Positions 17,844 through 26,722 of a stretch of 64,000 nucleotides of DNA are shown piece by piece. The stretch is from Vibrio tritonius (lineage in GTDB: Bacteria > Pseudomonadota > Gammaproteobacteria > Enterobacterales > Vibrionaceae): the NCBI RefSeq assembly GCF_001547935.1, contig NZ_AP014636.1:930001-994000 (forward strand). The letters are read 5' to 3'. Position 1 is the first letter of the stretch, and the number at the start of each line of letters is the position of its first letter. Position numbers and translations under genes: made by a program. The notes under the pieces are model-generated. The model was not told the origin of the DNA. It saw only the letters and a list, made by a program, of their open reading frames with translations, and did no database searches.

Positions 17844-19256
17844 ATGCTAGAAATAATGATCAACAGTGAAATCGTCCAAATTGAAAGGGCGAGCGCCGAT
17901 ACCATGTTACTCACCTATTTACGTGAGCAACAGCAAATGACCGGGAGCAAAGAAGGTTGCGGCAGTGGCGATTGCGGGGCTTGTACCGTGGTGCTGGTGT
18001 CTCTTGATAACCAAGAAGAATTGACCTTTCATCAAATCAACTCCTGTATTACACCACTGCATTCATTGCATGGTAAACAAGTTATTACGGTCGAATTTCT
18101 CAACCAACAAGGCAGTTTGCACCCAATTCAACAACGTTTGATCGACGCACATGGCTCACAATGCGGTTTTTGCACACCCGGCTTTATGATGTCGCTCTAC
18201 GCGTTATCCAAACAGGCTCAATTGACCAGCGAACCCGTTGATTATCTGGCTGGTAACTTGTGTCGTTGTACAGGTTACGGCCCCATTATTGATGTTGCTA
18301 ATTCCCTAATGGAAAAACCCATCAATGATCCACTGTCGGCGTCCTTCGAGGACACGTTACTATGGATGAAGACAGTAAAACCACTAGTGAGTAACGGTTA
18401 TTACCTACCGCAAACACGTGCCGATTTACGTTCCCTGCGCAACGCGCATCCTAATGCCCAACTGATTGCTGGTGGAACTGATCTCTCTTTAGCGGTAACT
18501 CAGCAATGGCAACCTTTAGAAAGCTTAATCGATGTGTCCCAAGTTGACGATCTCACCTCCATTAGTGAGTCTTCGCAAGGCTGGCGTATCGGCGCTTCAG
18601 TGTCATTGCATGACGTACATCAGTGGCTAAAAATCCACTTACCCAGCGCTCAAGAACTATTTCATCGCATTGGCAGTATGAGCATTCGCCACCGCGCTAC
18701 CATTGGCGGCAGTTTAGGTCACGCTTCGCCAATTGGTGATATTGCTCCTCTGCTGCTCAGTTTGGATGCTAGCATCGAGCTAGATGATGGAGACATCAAG
18801 CAAACCATTGCTGCGCAAGACTTCTTTATCGGTTATCGCCAGACGGTGCTCAAACCGACGCAGTGGATCAGCGCCGTTCACCTACCAAAGTTACAACGTA
18901 ATGAAAAACATGCGATTTATAAGGTCAGTAAACGCTTTGAAGATGATATTTCAACCGTTTGTATCGCCATTAAAGTTCGCTTTGATAAGTATGGCACCAT
19001 CAGCCAATGCGCTATCGGCGCAGGAGGCATTGCGGATAGACCAATTCGTTTATCTGCCGTTGAACAGGTGTTAATTAATCAACCTTTTACTGCGCATTCG
19101 CTATCCCTAGCACAACAGGCTGTCGAAAAAACCGTGCACCCACTGACTGACGTTCGCGGCTCAGCAAAATATCGTGTTTTGCTGGTACAAAATCTACTGC
19201 AACGCTTTTATTTAAACCTTCAACAGATACCCACAAGGTTGGTGCATCATGCGTAA
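17844..19256 (+). CDS. xdhA: Xanthine dehydrogenase small subunit (Fe-S / FAD)
   Basis: A 470-residue subunit that passes electrons from the molybdenum site to NAD+. N-terminal [2Fe-2S] domains: CGSGDCGACTVVL and the fourth cysteine in SCITPLHSL; then CGFCTPGFMMSLYAL and LCRCTGYGPI for the second cluster. From about residue 185 comes the FAD domain with IAGGTDLSLAV and IGGSLGHASPIGDIAP. The start follows AAAGGAAG at good distance. Its stop overlaps the xdhB start by 8 bases, so translation is coupled. Confidence 0.95.
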   Translation: MLEIMINSEIVQIERASADTMLLTYLREQQQMTGSKEGCGSGDCGACTVVLVSLDNQEELTFHQINSCITPLHSLHGKQVITVEFLNQQGSLHPIQQRLIDAHGSQCGFCTPGFMMSLYALSKQAQLTSEPVDYLAGNLCRCTGYGPIIDVANSLMEKPINDPLSASFEDTLLWMKTVKPLVSNGYYLPQTRADLRSLRNAHPNAQLIAGGTDLSLAVTQQWQPLESLIDVSQVDDLTSISESSQGWRIGASVSLHDVHQWLKIHLPSAQELFHRIGSMSIRHRATIGGSLGHASPIGDIAPLLLSLDASIELDDGDIKQTIAAQDFFIGYRQTVLKPTQWISAVHLPKLQRNEKHAIYKVSKRFEDDISTVCIAIKVRFDKYGTISQCAIGAGGIADRPIRLSAVEQVLINQPFTAHSLSLAQQAVEKTVHPLTDVRGSAKYRVLLVQNLLQRFYLNLQQIPTRLVHHA

Positions 19257-21621
19257 ACTCACCCCATTAAAATCATCAACCACCTATCAAGCGTCATCTC
19301 AAATTGGTCATTCCCGGCCACATGAAAGCGCTCATAAACAGGCTTGTGGAAACGCCCCTTTTATCGATGATGTATTAACGCCCCAAGGTTGTCTCCATGC
19401 CGCTTTAGTCGTGAGTAGCATCAGCAAAGGAAAAATCTCCTCCCTTGACTTATCGGCAGTCAAATCCGCCACCGGCGTCGTTGCCGTATTAACCGCAGAT
19501 GCCATTCCTGGCGAAAAAGACATTGGTACAGTGCATAAAGGCGATCCTCTGCTGACCATCGATGATGAGATTCGTTACTTTGGCCAACCCATCGCCTTAG
19601 TGATTGCCAAAACACATCAACAAGCTTGGCAAGCCACATTGCACGCTAACGTTGAATATCAAACTGAAGCGCAACCAACCATTACCTTTAGCCAAACGCA
19701 AGGTCAAGCGCCACTACTGCCCAATCACACCATTGGCACCTCAATATTGTACGAAGCACTGGATCGCCAACCGATTCAACTAACCGGTGATATTCATATC
19801 GGCGGGCAAGAACACTTCTATCTAGAAGGTCAATGTGCCCTCGCCCAGTTAACCGAAGATCGTGGCATTTTTGTCCAAAGTTCCACGCAAAATCCAACCG
19901 AAGTACAAAAGCTTATTGGTGAAGTACTCGGCATCGATTTTAATCAAGTGGTCGTGGATATGCGCCGTATGGGCGGTGGTTTTGGTGGTAAAGAGAGCCA
20001 AGCAGCGCAGTGGGCTTGCTTGGCGGCACTCGGGGCGACCATCACTAACAAACCGGTGAAATTGCGTTTACCAAGACGCATCGACATGCAAGCTACGGGT
20101 AAACGTCACCCGTTTTACAATCAATACCAAATTAGCGCCAACGCCAAGGGCCAAATATCTACTGCCAACATCGATATCAATGGGTTGTGTGGGCACTCAG
20201 CCGACCTATCCGATGCGATTGTTGACCGCGCAATGTTCCATGCCGATAACGCCTATTCGCTAGGTCAGGCTTGTATTTCTGGCAATCGCCTGCAAACAGA
20301 CACCTGTTCCCATACCGCTTTTCGTGGCTTTGGCGGTCCGCAAGGAATGATTGTGATTGAAAAAGTGATGCAGCAACTTGCATTACTAACAGGTCGCGAT
20401 GCCTTGGATGTTCGTTACGACAATCTCTATCGTCCAAACCGCGATGTGACCCCTTACGGGATGAAAGCCGACGAAACCCAAACCATGCTTACGATGATGA
20501 AGCAACTGGAACAATCGTGTGACTATCGCCAGCGGCGCAAAATCATTGATAAGTGGAACCAAACTAGCCCTGTGCTTAAAAAAGGTCTTGCACTGACTCC
20601 GGTGAAATTTGGCATTTCCTTTACCGCCCAGCATCTCAACCAAGCCGGCGCATTAATCCATATTTATACCGATGGCTCGGTTCAAGTCTCCCATGGCGGG
20701 ACCGAAATGGGGCAAGGCTTACACACCAAGGTTCAACAAATTGTCGCCCAAGCTTTTGGTATTCACCCAGATAAAATTCTAGTGACCTCAACTCGTACCG
20801 ATAAAGTGCCCAATACTTCTCCGACAGCGGCTTCTTCCGGTGCTGATTTAAATGGCATGGCAGCTTACAACGCAGCGGTCATTATTAAACAACGTTTGCT
20901 GGAAGTGGCTCAGCGTCACTTCGCCACAACTGAAACACTGACCATTGAACAAGAAGAAGTCGCGTATGGGGATAAAGCCCTTTCTTGGCGTGAACTGGTG
21001 CAAATGGCTTATCTCAATCGTGTCTCGCTTTCTTCTACTGGCTATTATCAGACCCCTAAGATTGGTTACGATCGCAGTATGGGTTGTGGGCGCCCTTTCT
21101 ACTATTTTTCCCATGGCGTTTCATGCAGCGAAGTGACCATTGATACCTTAACGGGGGAAAGTACCATCGATCGGGTCGATATCTTGCATGATGTCGGTCA
21201 GAGTATTAATCCGGCCATCGATATAGGCCAAATAGAGGGTGGTTTTATTCAAGGAATGGGTTGGTTAACCACAGAAGAGTTGGTGTGGGACACACAGGGT
21301 AAATTACTCAGCAACAGCCCAATGAACTACAAAATTCCAAGCATTGGCGATTACCCCAAATCACTGCAAATTGATCTTTACACCAACCCCAATCCCGAGC
21401 AAACCATCTATCGCTCAAAAGCCGTTGGCGAGCCACCATTTATGCATGGCATTAGTGTCTGGTGTGCCATTTACGACGCGATTGCCTCAATTGGTAACCA
21501 TAAGTTTGACCCTAACTTGCATGCGCCGGCAACGGGAGAACAGATATTAATGGCCTGCATGGCCATGCGCAAAGCAATGCAGCACTCAGTAATGGAGGAA
21601 GCTCATGTCGAATATGAATGA
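19249..21621 (+). CDS. xdhB: Xanthine dehydrogenase large subunit (molybdopterin)
   Basis: A 790-residue catalytic subunit that hydroxylates hypoxanthine and xanthine to urate. It carries VRMGGGFGGKE-type MRRMGGGFGGKES, TAFRGFGGPQG and the catalytic glutamate loop AVGEPPFMHG near the C-terminus. The protein is of full family length and no cofactor motif is missing. The gene overlaps xdhA before it and xdhC after it (17 bases), forming a tightly coupled operon. Confidence 0.95.
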   Translation: MRKLTPLKSSTTYQASSQIGHSRPHESAHKQACGNAPFIDDVLTPQGCLHAALVVSSISKGKISSLDLSAVKSATGVVAVLTADAIPGEKDIGTVHKGDPLLTIDDEIRYFGQPIALVIAKTHQQAWQATLHANVEYQTEAQPTITFSQTQGQAPLLPNHTIGTSILYEALDRQPIQLTGDIHIGGQEHFYLEGQCALAQLTEDRGIFVQSSTQNPTEVQKLIGEVLGIDFNQVVVDMRRMGGGFGGKESQAAQWACLAALGATITNKPVKLRLPRRIDMQATGKRHPFYNQYQISANAKGQISTANIDINGLCGHSADLSDAIVDRAMFHADNAYSLGQACISGNRLQTDTCSHTAFRGFGGPQGMIVIEKVMQQLALLTGRDALDVRYDNLYRPNRDVTPYGMKADETQTMLTMMKQLEQSCDYRQRRKIIDKWNQTSPVLKKGLALTPVKFGISFTAQHLNQAGALIHIYTDGSVQVSHGGTEMGQGLHTKVQQIVAQAFGIHPDKILVTSTRTDKVPNTSPTAASSGADLNGMAAYNAAVIIKQRLLEVAQRHFATTETLTIEQEEVAYGDKALSWRELVQMAYLNRVSLSSTGYYQTPKIGYDRSMGCGRPFYYFSHGVSCSEVTIDTLTGESTIDRVDILHDVGQSINPAIDIGQIEGGFIQGMGWLTTEELVWDTQGKLLSNSPMNYKIPSIGDYPKSLQIDLYTNPNPEQTIYRSKAVGEPPFMHGISVWCAIYDAIASIGNHKFDPNLHAPATGEQILMACMAMRKAMQHSVMEEAHVEYE

Positions 21622-22549
21622 TTCACATACCCAAATAAGCGGGACACACACCTTTACTGACGGGAAAATAACGGGGACACACACCTTAGATTGGTTAAGT
21701 GCGTGTCAGCAGCTCAACCAATTAGGACACCCCTACTGTGTTGCAACCGTGCTTGCCCACACAGGTTCCGTACCGCGTGCCAGCGGCGCAAAAATGGTCA
21801 TTAGCTTTACTGAGCAGTTTGATACTCTGGGTGGCGGTCATTTGGAATACCAAGTGATTGAGCATGCACGCAACGCACTGACTCAAGGTAATGCTGAAAT
21901 GGGCATTGAACGCTTTGCATTAGCCGCCGACCTTGGTCAATGCTGCGGCGGCGCAGTGCAAGTGCTGTTTGAATATTTTCAAACTGATATACCGCGTGTG
22001 GTCATCTTTGGGGCGGGTCATATCAGTGCTAATCTATGTTCTATCCTTGATCATTTACCCTGCCACGTGACGGTGATTGATAGCCGCCAAGAGTGGTTAG
22101 ATAAACTCGCTTCGATAAGCGTCAATCGGCAATATCATACTGTCCCACAGTCAGAAATATCCCTATTGCCAAGTGGTAGTTACCTTGTCATCATGACTCA
22201 TGACCACCAGCTTGATTACGAACTGTGTAAAGTGGCCCTTTCCGAGCAACGCTTTGCTTTTGTCGGGTTAATTGGGTCGCAAGGTAAAAAGCAGCGTTTC
22301 TTGTATCGGTTAAAAGAAGATCTAACGGATCCACAATGGACCGAGCAGTTAACCTGTCCGATTGGCCTTGATACTGTGCCGGGAAAACTGCCGATGCAAG
22401 TGGCCGTCTCGATAGCAGGACAACTGATACAACGCTTTGCCATGGATAAGGCAAGTGAACAGACTGAGCCCAAAGAGTCACAATTGGCACTCCGTTGGCA
22501 ACATGCCAATGAGGCGCGTAAACAGCTAAGAGAACCCCATCATGGATGA
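21605..22549 (+). CDS. xdhC: Xanthine dehydrogenase accessory protein XdhC
   Basis: A 314-residue chaperone that inserts sulfurated molybdenum cofactor into XdhB. Family motifs: TGSVPRASGAKMVIS, LGQCCGGAVQVLFEY, Rossmann loop VVIFGAGHISANL and GLIGSQGKKQRF. Normal XdhC proteins start near LDWLSACQQL; here about 28 extra N-terminal residues precede it. They are encoded by two in-frame copies of the GGGACACACACC repeat, giving the repeated peptides SGTHTFTDGK and TGTHTLDW. The start ATG 21605 overlaps xdhB, so this extension seems to be translated. Confidence 0.92.
   Translation: MSNMNDSHTQISGTHTFTDGKITGTHTLDWLSACQQLNQLGHPYCVATVLAHTGSVPRASGAKMVISFTEQFDTLGGGHLEYQVIEHARNALTQGNAEMGIERFALAADLGQCCGGAVQVLFEYFQTDIPRVVIFGAGHISANLCSILDHLPCHVTVIDSRQEWLDKLASISVNRQYHTVPQSEISLLPSGSYLVIMTHDHQLDYELCKVALSEQRFAFVGLIGSQGKKQRFLYRLKEDLTDPQWTEQLTCPIGLDTVPGKLPMQVAVSIAGQLIQRFAMDKASEQTEPKESQLALRWQHANEARKQLREPHHG
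21641..21685 (+). repeat. Two GGGACACACACC repeats inside xdhC
   Basis: The 12-base core occurs at 21641-21652 and 21674-21685, both in direct orientation and exactly 33 bases apart, so the reading frame is kept. The same core is found at 25257-25352 (three inverted copies), 35879 and 41887. Confidence 0.85.
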
Positions 22550-23024
22550 AAAAAACACGCTAGGTAGTGAGCAACTCAAACAAATCTGCGCCAGTCGACA
22601 CTGGCAAACGCTAATGGCCGACGCCGTAGCACAGCATGACTCAACGCACTGGTTGCAATTAGCTGATCGCGCTTTTGATCAATTAACTGAAGCCGATTGG
22701 CTTGAAGCGTTTCATGGCCACCCGATGATTGGCAATATCGATACACTGAAAAAGAAGTACGCCCACGGTCGAAATTTAAGTGAGCAAGAACAAGGACTAG
22801 TGAAACTTGCTGCACATGATATAGTAGCAGAGCTACATGAGTTAAATTATGTGTATCTTGAAAAGTTTGGGTTCATTTTTATCGTGTGTGCCAGTGGCAA
22901 AACCGCCGCAGAGATGCTCGCGTTGCTTAAGGCTCGCCTACCCAATTCGCGAGATCAAGAGATACTGATTGCAGCTCAAGAGCAAAGGAAAATCAGTCAT
23001 ATCAGGATGGAAGCCTATTTATGA
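22542..23024 (+). CDS. uraD: OHCU decarboxylase
   Basis: A 160-residue enzyme that converts 2-oxo-4-hydroxy-4-carboxy-5-ureidoimidazoline to S-allantoin. Visible motif: LEAFHGHPMIGN (active-site histidine and nearby residues), EQGLVKLAAHDI and FGFIFIVCASGKTAAEML. Length is normal. It overlaps xdhC and uraH by 8 and 4 bases, so the urate-to-allantoin steps are coupled to xanthine oxidation. Confidence 0.93.
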   Translation: MDEKNTLGSEQLKQICASRHWQTLMADAVAQHDSTHWLQLADRAFDQLTEADWLEAFHGHPMIGNIDTLKKKYAHGRNLSEQEQGLVKLAAHDIVAELHELNYVYLEKFGFIFIVCASGKTAAEMLALLKARLPNSRDQEILIAAQEQRKISHIRMEAYL

Positions 23025-23344
23025 GTCAATTAAGCTGTCATGTACTAGACAATACCAACGGTATTCCTGCATCAGACATTACCGTCAAAGTATTTCGTTT
23101 AGGAAGTTTTGAATGCCTTGCGGAAGGCATTACTGGAGCCGATGGTCGCGTGGATTTTGGTGACACTCACTTTGCTGCAGGCAATTACACCCTGCGTTTC
23201 CTCGTTGCGCCCTACTGTGAAGCACAATTTGGACAGGTATTTTTCCCGATGATCGATATTCACTTCACTATCACCGACAAGCGGCACTATCACATTCCTC
23301 TGTTACTTTCCCCGTTTGCCTTTAGCAGCTACCGAGGAAGTTAG
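23021..23344 (+). CDS. uraH: 5-hydroxyisourate hydrolase
   Basis: A 107-residue transthyretin-like enzyme acting before UraD. Motifs: LSCHVLDNTNGIPA (catalytic histidine), ADGRVDF and the diagnostic C-terminal YRGS. There is no signal peptide, so it works in the cytoplasm. It follows uraD with a 4-base overlap and precedes guaD by 2 bases. Confidence 0.95.
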   Translation: MSQLSCHVLDNTNGIPASDITVKVFRLGSFECLAEGITGADGRVDFGDTHFAAGNYTLRFLVAPYCEAQFGQVFFPMIDIHFTITDKRHYHIPLLLSPFAFSSYRGS

Positions 23345-23346
23345 TC

Positions 23347-24687
23347 ATGTCATTAGAAATACATCGCGGACGTCTATTTCATTTTCCTCACGACACGCAT
23401 TCACCGAGTGAACAGTATCAGTATTTTGACGATGGTATATTGGTGATTAAAGAAGGAAAAATCATCGACTTGGGGGATGCGAAAGACTATTTACAAGCAC
23501 ATCCACAATCCGCAGATCAAATCACTCACCACCAAGGACTATTGGTGCCGGGGTTTATAGACGCGCATGCACATTATCCCCAAATTGAGATGATCGCCAG
23601 CTTTGGTCAACAACTGCTCGACTGGCTCCATGATTATACCTTTCCAACCGAAATGAAATTTATCCAGCGGGAATACGCAAAAGAACAAGCTGGCCTTTTT
23701 CTAGAACAGCTGTTTGCCCACGGCACAACAACTGCAGGCGTATTTGCGACGGTATTTCCCCAATCAGTCGACATGTTTTTTGAAGCCGCTCAAGCCTATG
23801 ATGCAAGAATGATTTGCGGCAAAGTGCTGATGGATCGCTTTTGCCCAGATGGCCTAAGAGATAACCCCGAGCAAGGCTATCTCGATAGTATCGACCTAAT
23901 AGAACGCTGGCATAATAAGGGACGTGCGCTCTATGCAATTACCCCGCGTTTTGCACCGACTAGTACCCCGCAACAACTGAAAAAAGCGGCCCATTTGGCC
24001 CACAAATACCCCGATGTCTTTATTCAAACGCATTTGAGTGAAAACATAAAAGAAGTGGCACTAGTGCAGCAACTGTTTCCACATAACAAAGACTATTTGG
24101 ACGTCTACGAATCTGCAGGATTATTACGCGAACGTGCCATATTCGCCCATGGCGTCCATTTAACCGATTCAGAAATGCAGCGATTATCTACCTCAGGTGC
24201 AACTCTCGCCTGTTGTGCATCGTCAAATCTCTTTTTAGGTAGCGGTTTATTCCCGTTTGATAAAATCAAACAAAGTGGCACTCACATTGCCTTTGGCAGT
24301 GATGTCGGGGCAGGAACGTCAATGAGTTTGCTTGCCAACCTAGCCGATGCGTATAAAGTCTGCCAATTACAACACTGCAGTTTAGATCCATTTGAAGCGA
24401 TTTATCATTGCACTCAAGGTTCGGCGATTGCTTTAAAGTTGCAAGACAAAATTGGCAACTTGAATGTAGGAACAGAAGCAGACTTTATCGAATTAAACCC
24501 ACGGGCATTTCCAATGCTTGAACAACGTGTAAAAGGTGCTAAATCACTGCAAGATGAACTGTTTGCTCTGATTATCTTAGGTGATGAAAGAGTGATCGAA
24601 CAAACCTATGTGTCTGGTGTAAAAGTATTTGATCGCAACAAACATCAACTGTTCCATCCAGCTTTTTCAGCGACCAATCCGTCCTAA
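23347..24687 (+). CDS. guaD: Guanine deaminase
   Basis: A 446-residue amidohydrolase converting guanine to xanthine. Metal site motifs: PGFIDAHAHYPQ, TTAGVFATV, RFCPDG, PRFAPTS, QTHLSENIKEV, AHGVHLTDSE and the aspartate in FGSDVGAGTSMSLL. Full length. It is the last gene of the xdhA-guaD operon and is followed by a strong terminator, so it feeds xanthine to the enzyme made by the same transcript. Confidence 0.95.
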   Translation: MSLEIHRGRLFHFPHDTHSPSEQYQYFDDGILVIKEGKIIDLGDAKDYLQAHPQSADQITHHQGLLVPGFIDAHAHYPQIEMIASFGQQLLDWLHDYTFPTEMKFIQREYAKEQAGLFLEQLFAHGTTTAGVFATVFPQSVDMFFEAAQAYDARMICGKVLMDRFCPDGLRDNPEQGYLDSIDLIERWHNKGRALYAITPRFAPTSTPQQLKKAAHLAHKYPDVFIQTHLSENIKEVALVQQLFPHNKDYLDVYESAGLLRERAIFAHGVHLTDSEMQRLSTSGATLACCASSNLFLGSGLFPFDKIKQSGTHIAFGSDVGAGTSMSLLANLADAYKVCQLQHCSLDPFEAIYHCTQGSAIALKLQDKIGNLNVGTEADFIELNPRAFPMLEQRVKGAKSLQDELFALIILGDERVIEQTYVSGVKVFDRNKHQLFHPAFSATNPS

Positions 24688-24710
24688 TCATTTCTAGTTA
24701 GACAGATGTG

Positions 24711-24741
24711 AAAGACTGGTACACTGCCAGTCTTTCTCTTT
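24711..24741 (+). terminator. Terminator of the xdhA-guaD operon
   Basis: AAAGACTGG, loop, CCAGTCTTT and then TCTCTTT, starting 24 bases after the guaD stop. Confidence 0.85.
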
Positions 24742-24913
24742 ACTATCCCCTAAAAATCACTCACGAGACTTTCTTCCAACGCTCTGATTTCAATGACTGT
24801 AAACAATAGTAAAGAAAGAAACTATTGAACCGTTGGATGTCTTATTCTGGTACCTAGTGTTCTAGGTCAAACCTTAAAATACCCATCTAATCAATAACAT
24901 CAAGGATAATTGT

Positions 24914-25231
24914 GTGAACCGCTTACTTATTTGTCTATTTAGCTGCTCGCTGAGTGTCTCGCTTCCCTCTTTCGCCAGTGATTCTTTCTCCAACAGTCAA
25001 CCACCGCAAATGCCAAGCAATGGACATCCACCCAGTTTCAGCGATTTTGATAGCAACGGCGATGGCGTATTAACCGAAGACGAAGTGCAAGGGCCAATGC
25101 GTAACGACTTTAGTCAAATCGATGCCAATGGTGACGGACAAGTTACCGAACAAGAAATGGATACCTTTATGCGCAACCACAAACCGCCACAAGGTCGCGG
25201 TGGACACGACCAAAATTCGGATGAGGATTAA
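24914..25231 (+). CDS. Exported EF-hand protein
   Basis: A 105-residue protein starting at GTG, with a signal peptide (MNRLLICLFSCSLSVSLPSFA, mature SDSFSNS). Two calcium-binding EF-hand loops follow: DFDSNGDGVLTEDE and DANGDGQVTEQE. Both keep the D-x-D/N-x-D-G and the final E. The tail is polar (PPQGRGGHDQNSDED). It probably binds calcium in the periplasm. It is a single-gene unit with its own upstream region and does not look part of the purine pathway. Confidence 0.8.
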   Translation: MNRLLICLFSCSLSVSLPSFASDSFSNSQPPQMPSNGHPPSFSDFDSNGDGVLTEDEVQGPMRNDFSQIDANGDGQVTEQEMDTFMRNHKPPQGRGGHDQNSDED

Positions 25232-25256
25232 TCGTCATATCAATTTAGCCATTAAG

Positions 25257-25352
25257 AGTGTGTGTCCCGTTTAATTGCAGCCGCTAATCGGCTGTAATTG
25301 GCCTCATCTTATGGTGTGTGTCCCGCTTATACTGATTAAGAGTGTGTGTCCC
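25257..25352 (-). repeat. Cluster of three GGGACACACACC-type repeats with a hairpin
   Basis: Reverse-strand copies lie at 25257-25268, 25313-25324 and 25341-25352. Between the first two is a stem AATTGCAGCCG / CGGCTGTAATT (one mismatch). The array lies between convergent genes and resembles REP-type elements. Confidence 0.8.
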
Positions 25353-25382
25353 ACTTATACTGGGCAAAAAATGAGATAGCAA

Positions 25383-25417
25383 ACCGTTCATCCCTCTCTA
25401 TTTTTGGGGTGAACGGT
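25383..25417. terminator. Hairpin after allC
   Basis: ACCGTTCA and TGAACGGT pair across a loop, with CCC/GGG pairing just inside. It lies 20 bases past the allC stop. There is no long T-run, so termination is likely but not certain. Confidence 0.5.
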
Positions 25418-25437
25418 CTGGGTAGCAATGAACTGGG

Positions 25438-26673
25438 TTAGTACGTAGTTGCGTTGAACGTTTTGATCATCTCAATAAAACAATCGAGTGCCACTTTCAC
25501 GTCATCCACCATCACGTTCTCTAAAGGATGATGGCTAATCCCTTTATCGCAACGCACAAACAGCATGGCAATAGGAGCAAGATGCGCCATGGCCATCGCA
25601 TCGTGACCTGCACCACTTGGTAGCAAACACGGTGTGTGTCCTGTTAATTTCTCCACCACATTCGACCAACGCTGCGTGAGGGTTTCATTGCACTCAACCG
25701 CGGTGGCTTGGTAAATGGTTTGACTGGTCAGAGCAAGATGACGCTGCTTCGCAATATCCGCCAATTTATGCATTAACTCTCGGGCGGCATCCTCTAAAAG
25801 CGCCTGCTTGGCACTGCGAATATCAATGGTGAAATGCACTTCACCAGGAATCACATTGATTGCCCCTTTAACGGTGTCGCAAATCCCAACCGTGGCGACT
25901 ATGCCGCGCTGCTCTGCATACGACTCAATACAGAGCACCATTTCAGCAACACCACACATGGCGTCTTTACGCAGATGAATCGGTACCGTACCAGCGTGCC
26001 CAGCCATACCTTTCACTTGGCATTGAAAACGTTTTGCCCCCGCAATACCGGTTACGACGCCTACCGGCAAATTCTGCGCTTCCAGTACTGGACCTTGTTC
26101 AATATGGACTTCAAGATAGGCTTGTACATCCGAAGGTTGGCGAGCATCCATCCCCGCTTGCTCTGGTGATAAACCAAACTGTTCCATCGCCTGACCAATA
26201 GTGACACCGTCACTATCAGCCACCGATAACCAGTTGCGATCATAGCGTCCCGCCACCGCCGAAGAGCCAATCAAAGTGGTATTAAAGCGAGTGCCTTCTT
26301 CATCAGCAAACGCGACTACATCGACATGAAAAGGCAGTGTGACATCGCGCAGTAAGCTCAACGCTTCTATCGCCAACAGAACACCTAAGTTACCATCATA
26401 TTTACCGGCATTGGTGACAGTGTCACTATGAGAACCAATTATCAACGTTGGTTGCGTAGGATTGGGGGACACTTTGCGCCCCCAGTGATTCCCCACGCTA
26501 TCGCCCCAACTTTCAAGCCCTGCGTCCTTCATCCAGACAGCCAGTTGCTGATGAGCTGCGCGATGCTCTGGCGTGAGATATGCGCGAGTAAGTTGCCCTT
26601 CATCAGCACTAAACTCAGCTAACCTATCGGCACGCGTCATGATCGACTCGGCTGAGAGTTTCAAATCTGTCAT
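25438..26673 (-). CDS. allC: Allantoate amidohydrolase (M20 family)
   Basis: About 411 residues, cytosolic. Metal-binding motifs of the M20/HyuC group: GSHSDTVTNAGKYDGNLGVL, ADEEGTRF, EVHIEQGPVLE, MAGHAGTVP and LPSGAGHDAMAMA. It should turn allantoate into ureidoglycine, CO2 and ammonia. I start at ATG 26673 (MTDLKLSAES), which has AAGGA upstream; the longer frame runs into pucG and adds 32 unrelated residues. An N-carbamoyl-amino-acid hydrolase is the main alternative; the neighbours favour allantoate. Two matS-like sites lie inside. It is the last gene of a pucG-hpxW-amidase operon. Confidence 0.87.
   Translation of the reverse strand: MTDLKLSAESIMTRADRLAEFSADEGQLTRAYLTPEHRAAHQQLAVWMKDAGLESWGDSVGNHWGRKVSPNPTQPTLIIGSHSDTVTNAGKYDGNLGVLLAIEALSLLRDVTLPFHVDVVAFADEEGTRFNTTLIGSSAVAGRYDRNWLSVADSDGVTIGQAMEQFGLSPEQAGMDARQPSDVQAYLEVHIEQGPVLEAQNLPVGVVTGIAGAKRFQCQVKGMAGHAGTVPIHLRKDAMCGVAEMVLCIESYAEQRGIVATVGICDTVKGAINVIPGEVHFTIDIRSAKQALLEDAARELMHKLADIAKQRHLALTSQTIYQATAVECNETLTQRWSNVVEKLTGHTPCLLPSGAGHDAMAMAHLAPIAMLFVRCDKGISHHPLENVMVDDVKVALDCFIEMIKTFNATTY
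26201..26213. other. matS-like site 5 (inside allC)
   Basis: GTGACACCGTCAC fits GTGACRNYGTCAC exactly. Confidence 0.7.
26414..26426. other. matS-like site 6 (inside allC)
   Basis: GTGACAGTGTCAC fits the consensus exactly. It is the rightmost site found; none was seen in the remaining 37 kb. Confidence 0.75.
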
Positions 26674-26722
26674 TCGCATTCCTTGCTCTTGCTCATGAAT
26701 AAAACGTAACGAGTTATCGCAC

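Noticed and set aside
25624..25640. GGTGTGTGTCCTGTTA inside allC as another repeat copy
   Set aside because: One substitution from the core, and the encoded TGHTP is a plausible native sequence at that place in the family; I leave it as uncertain.
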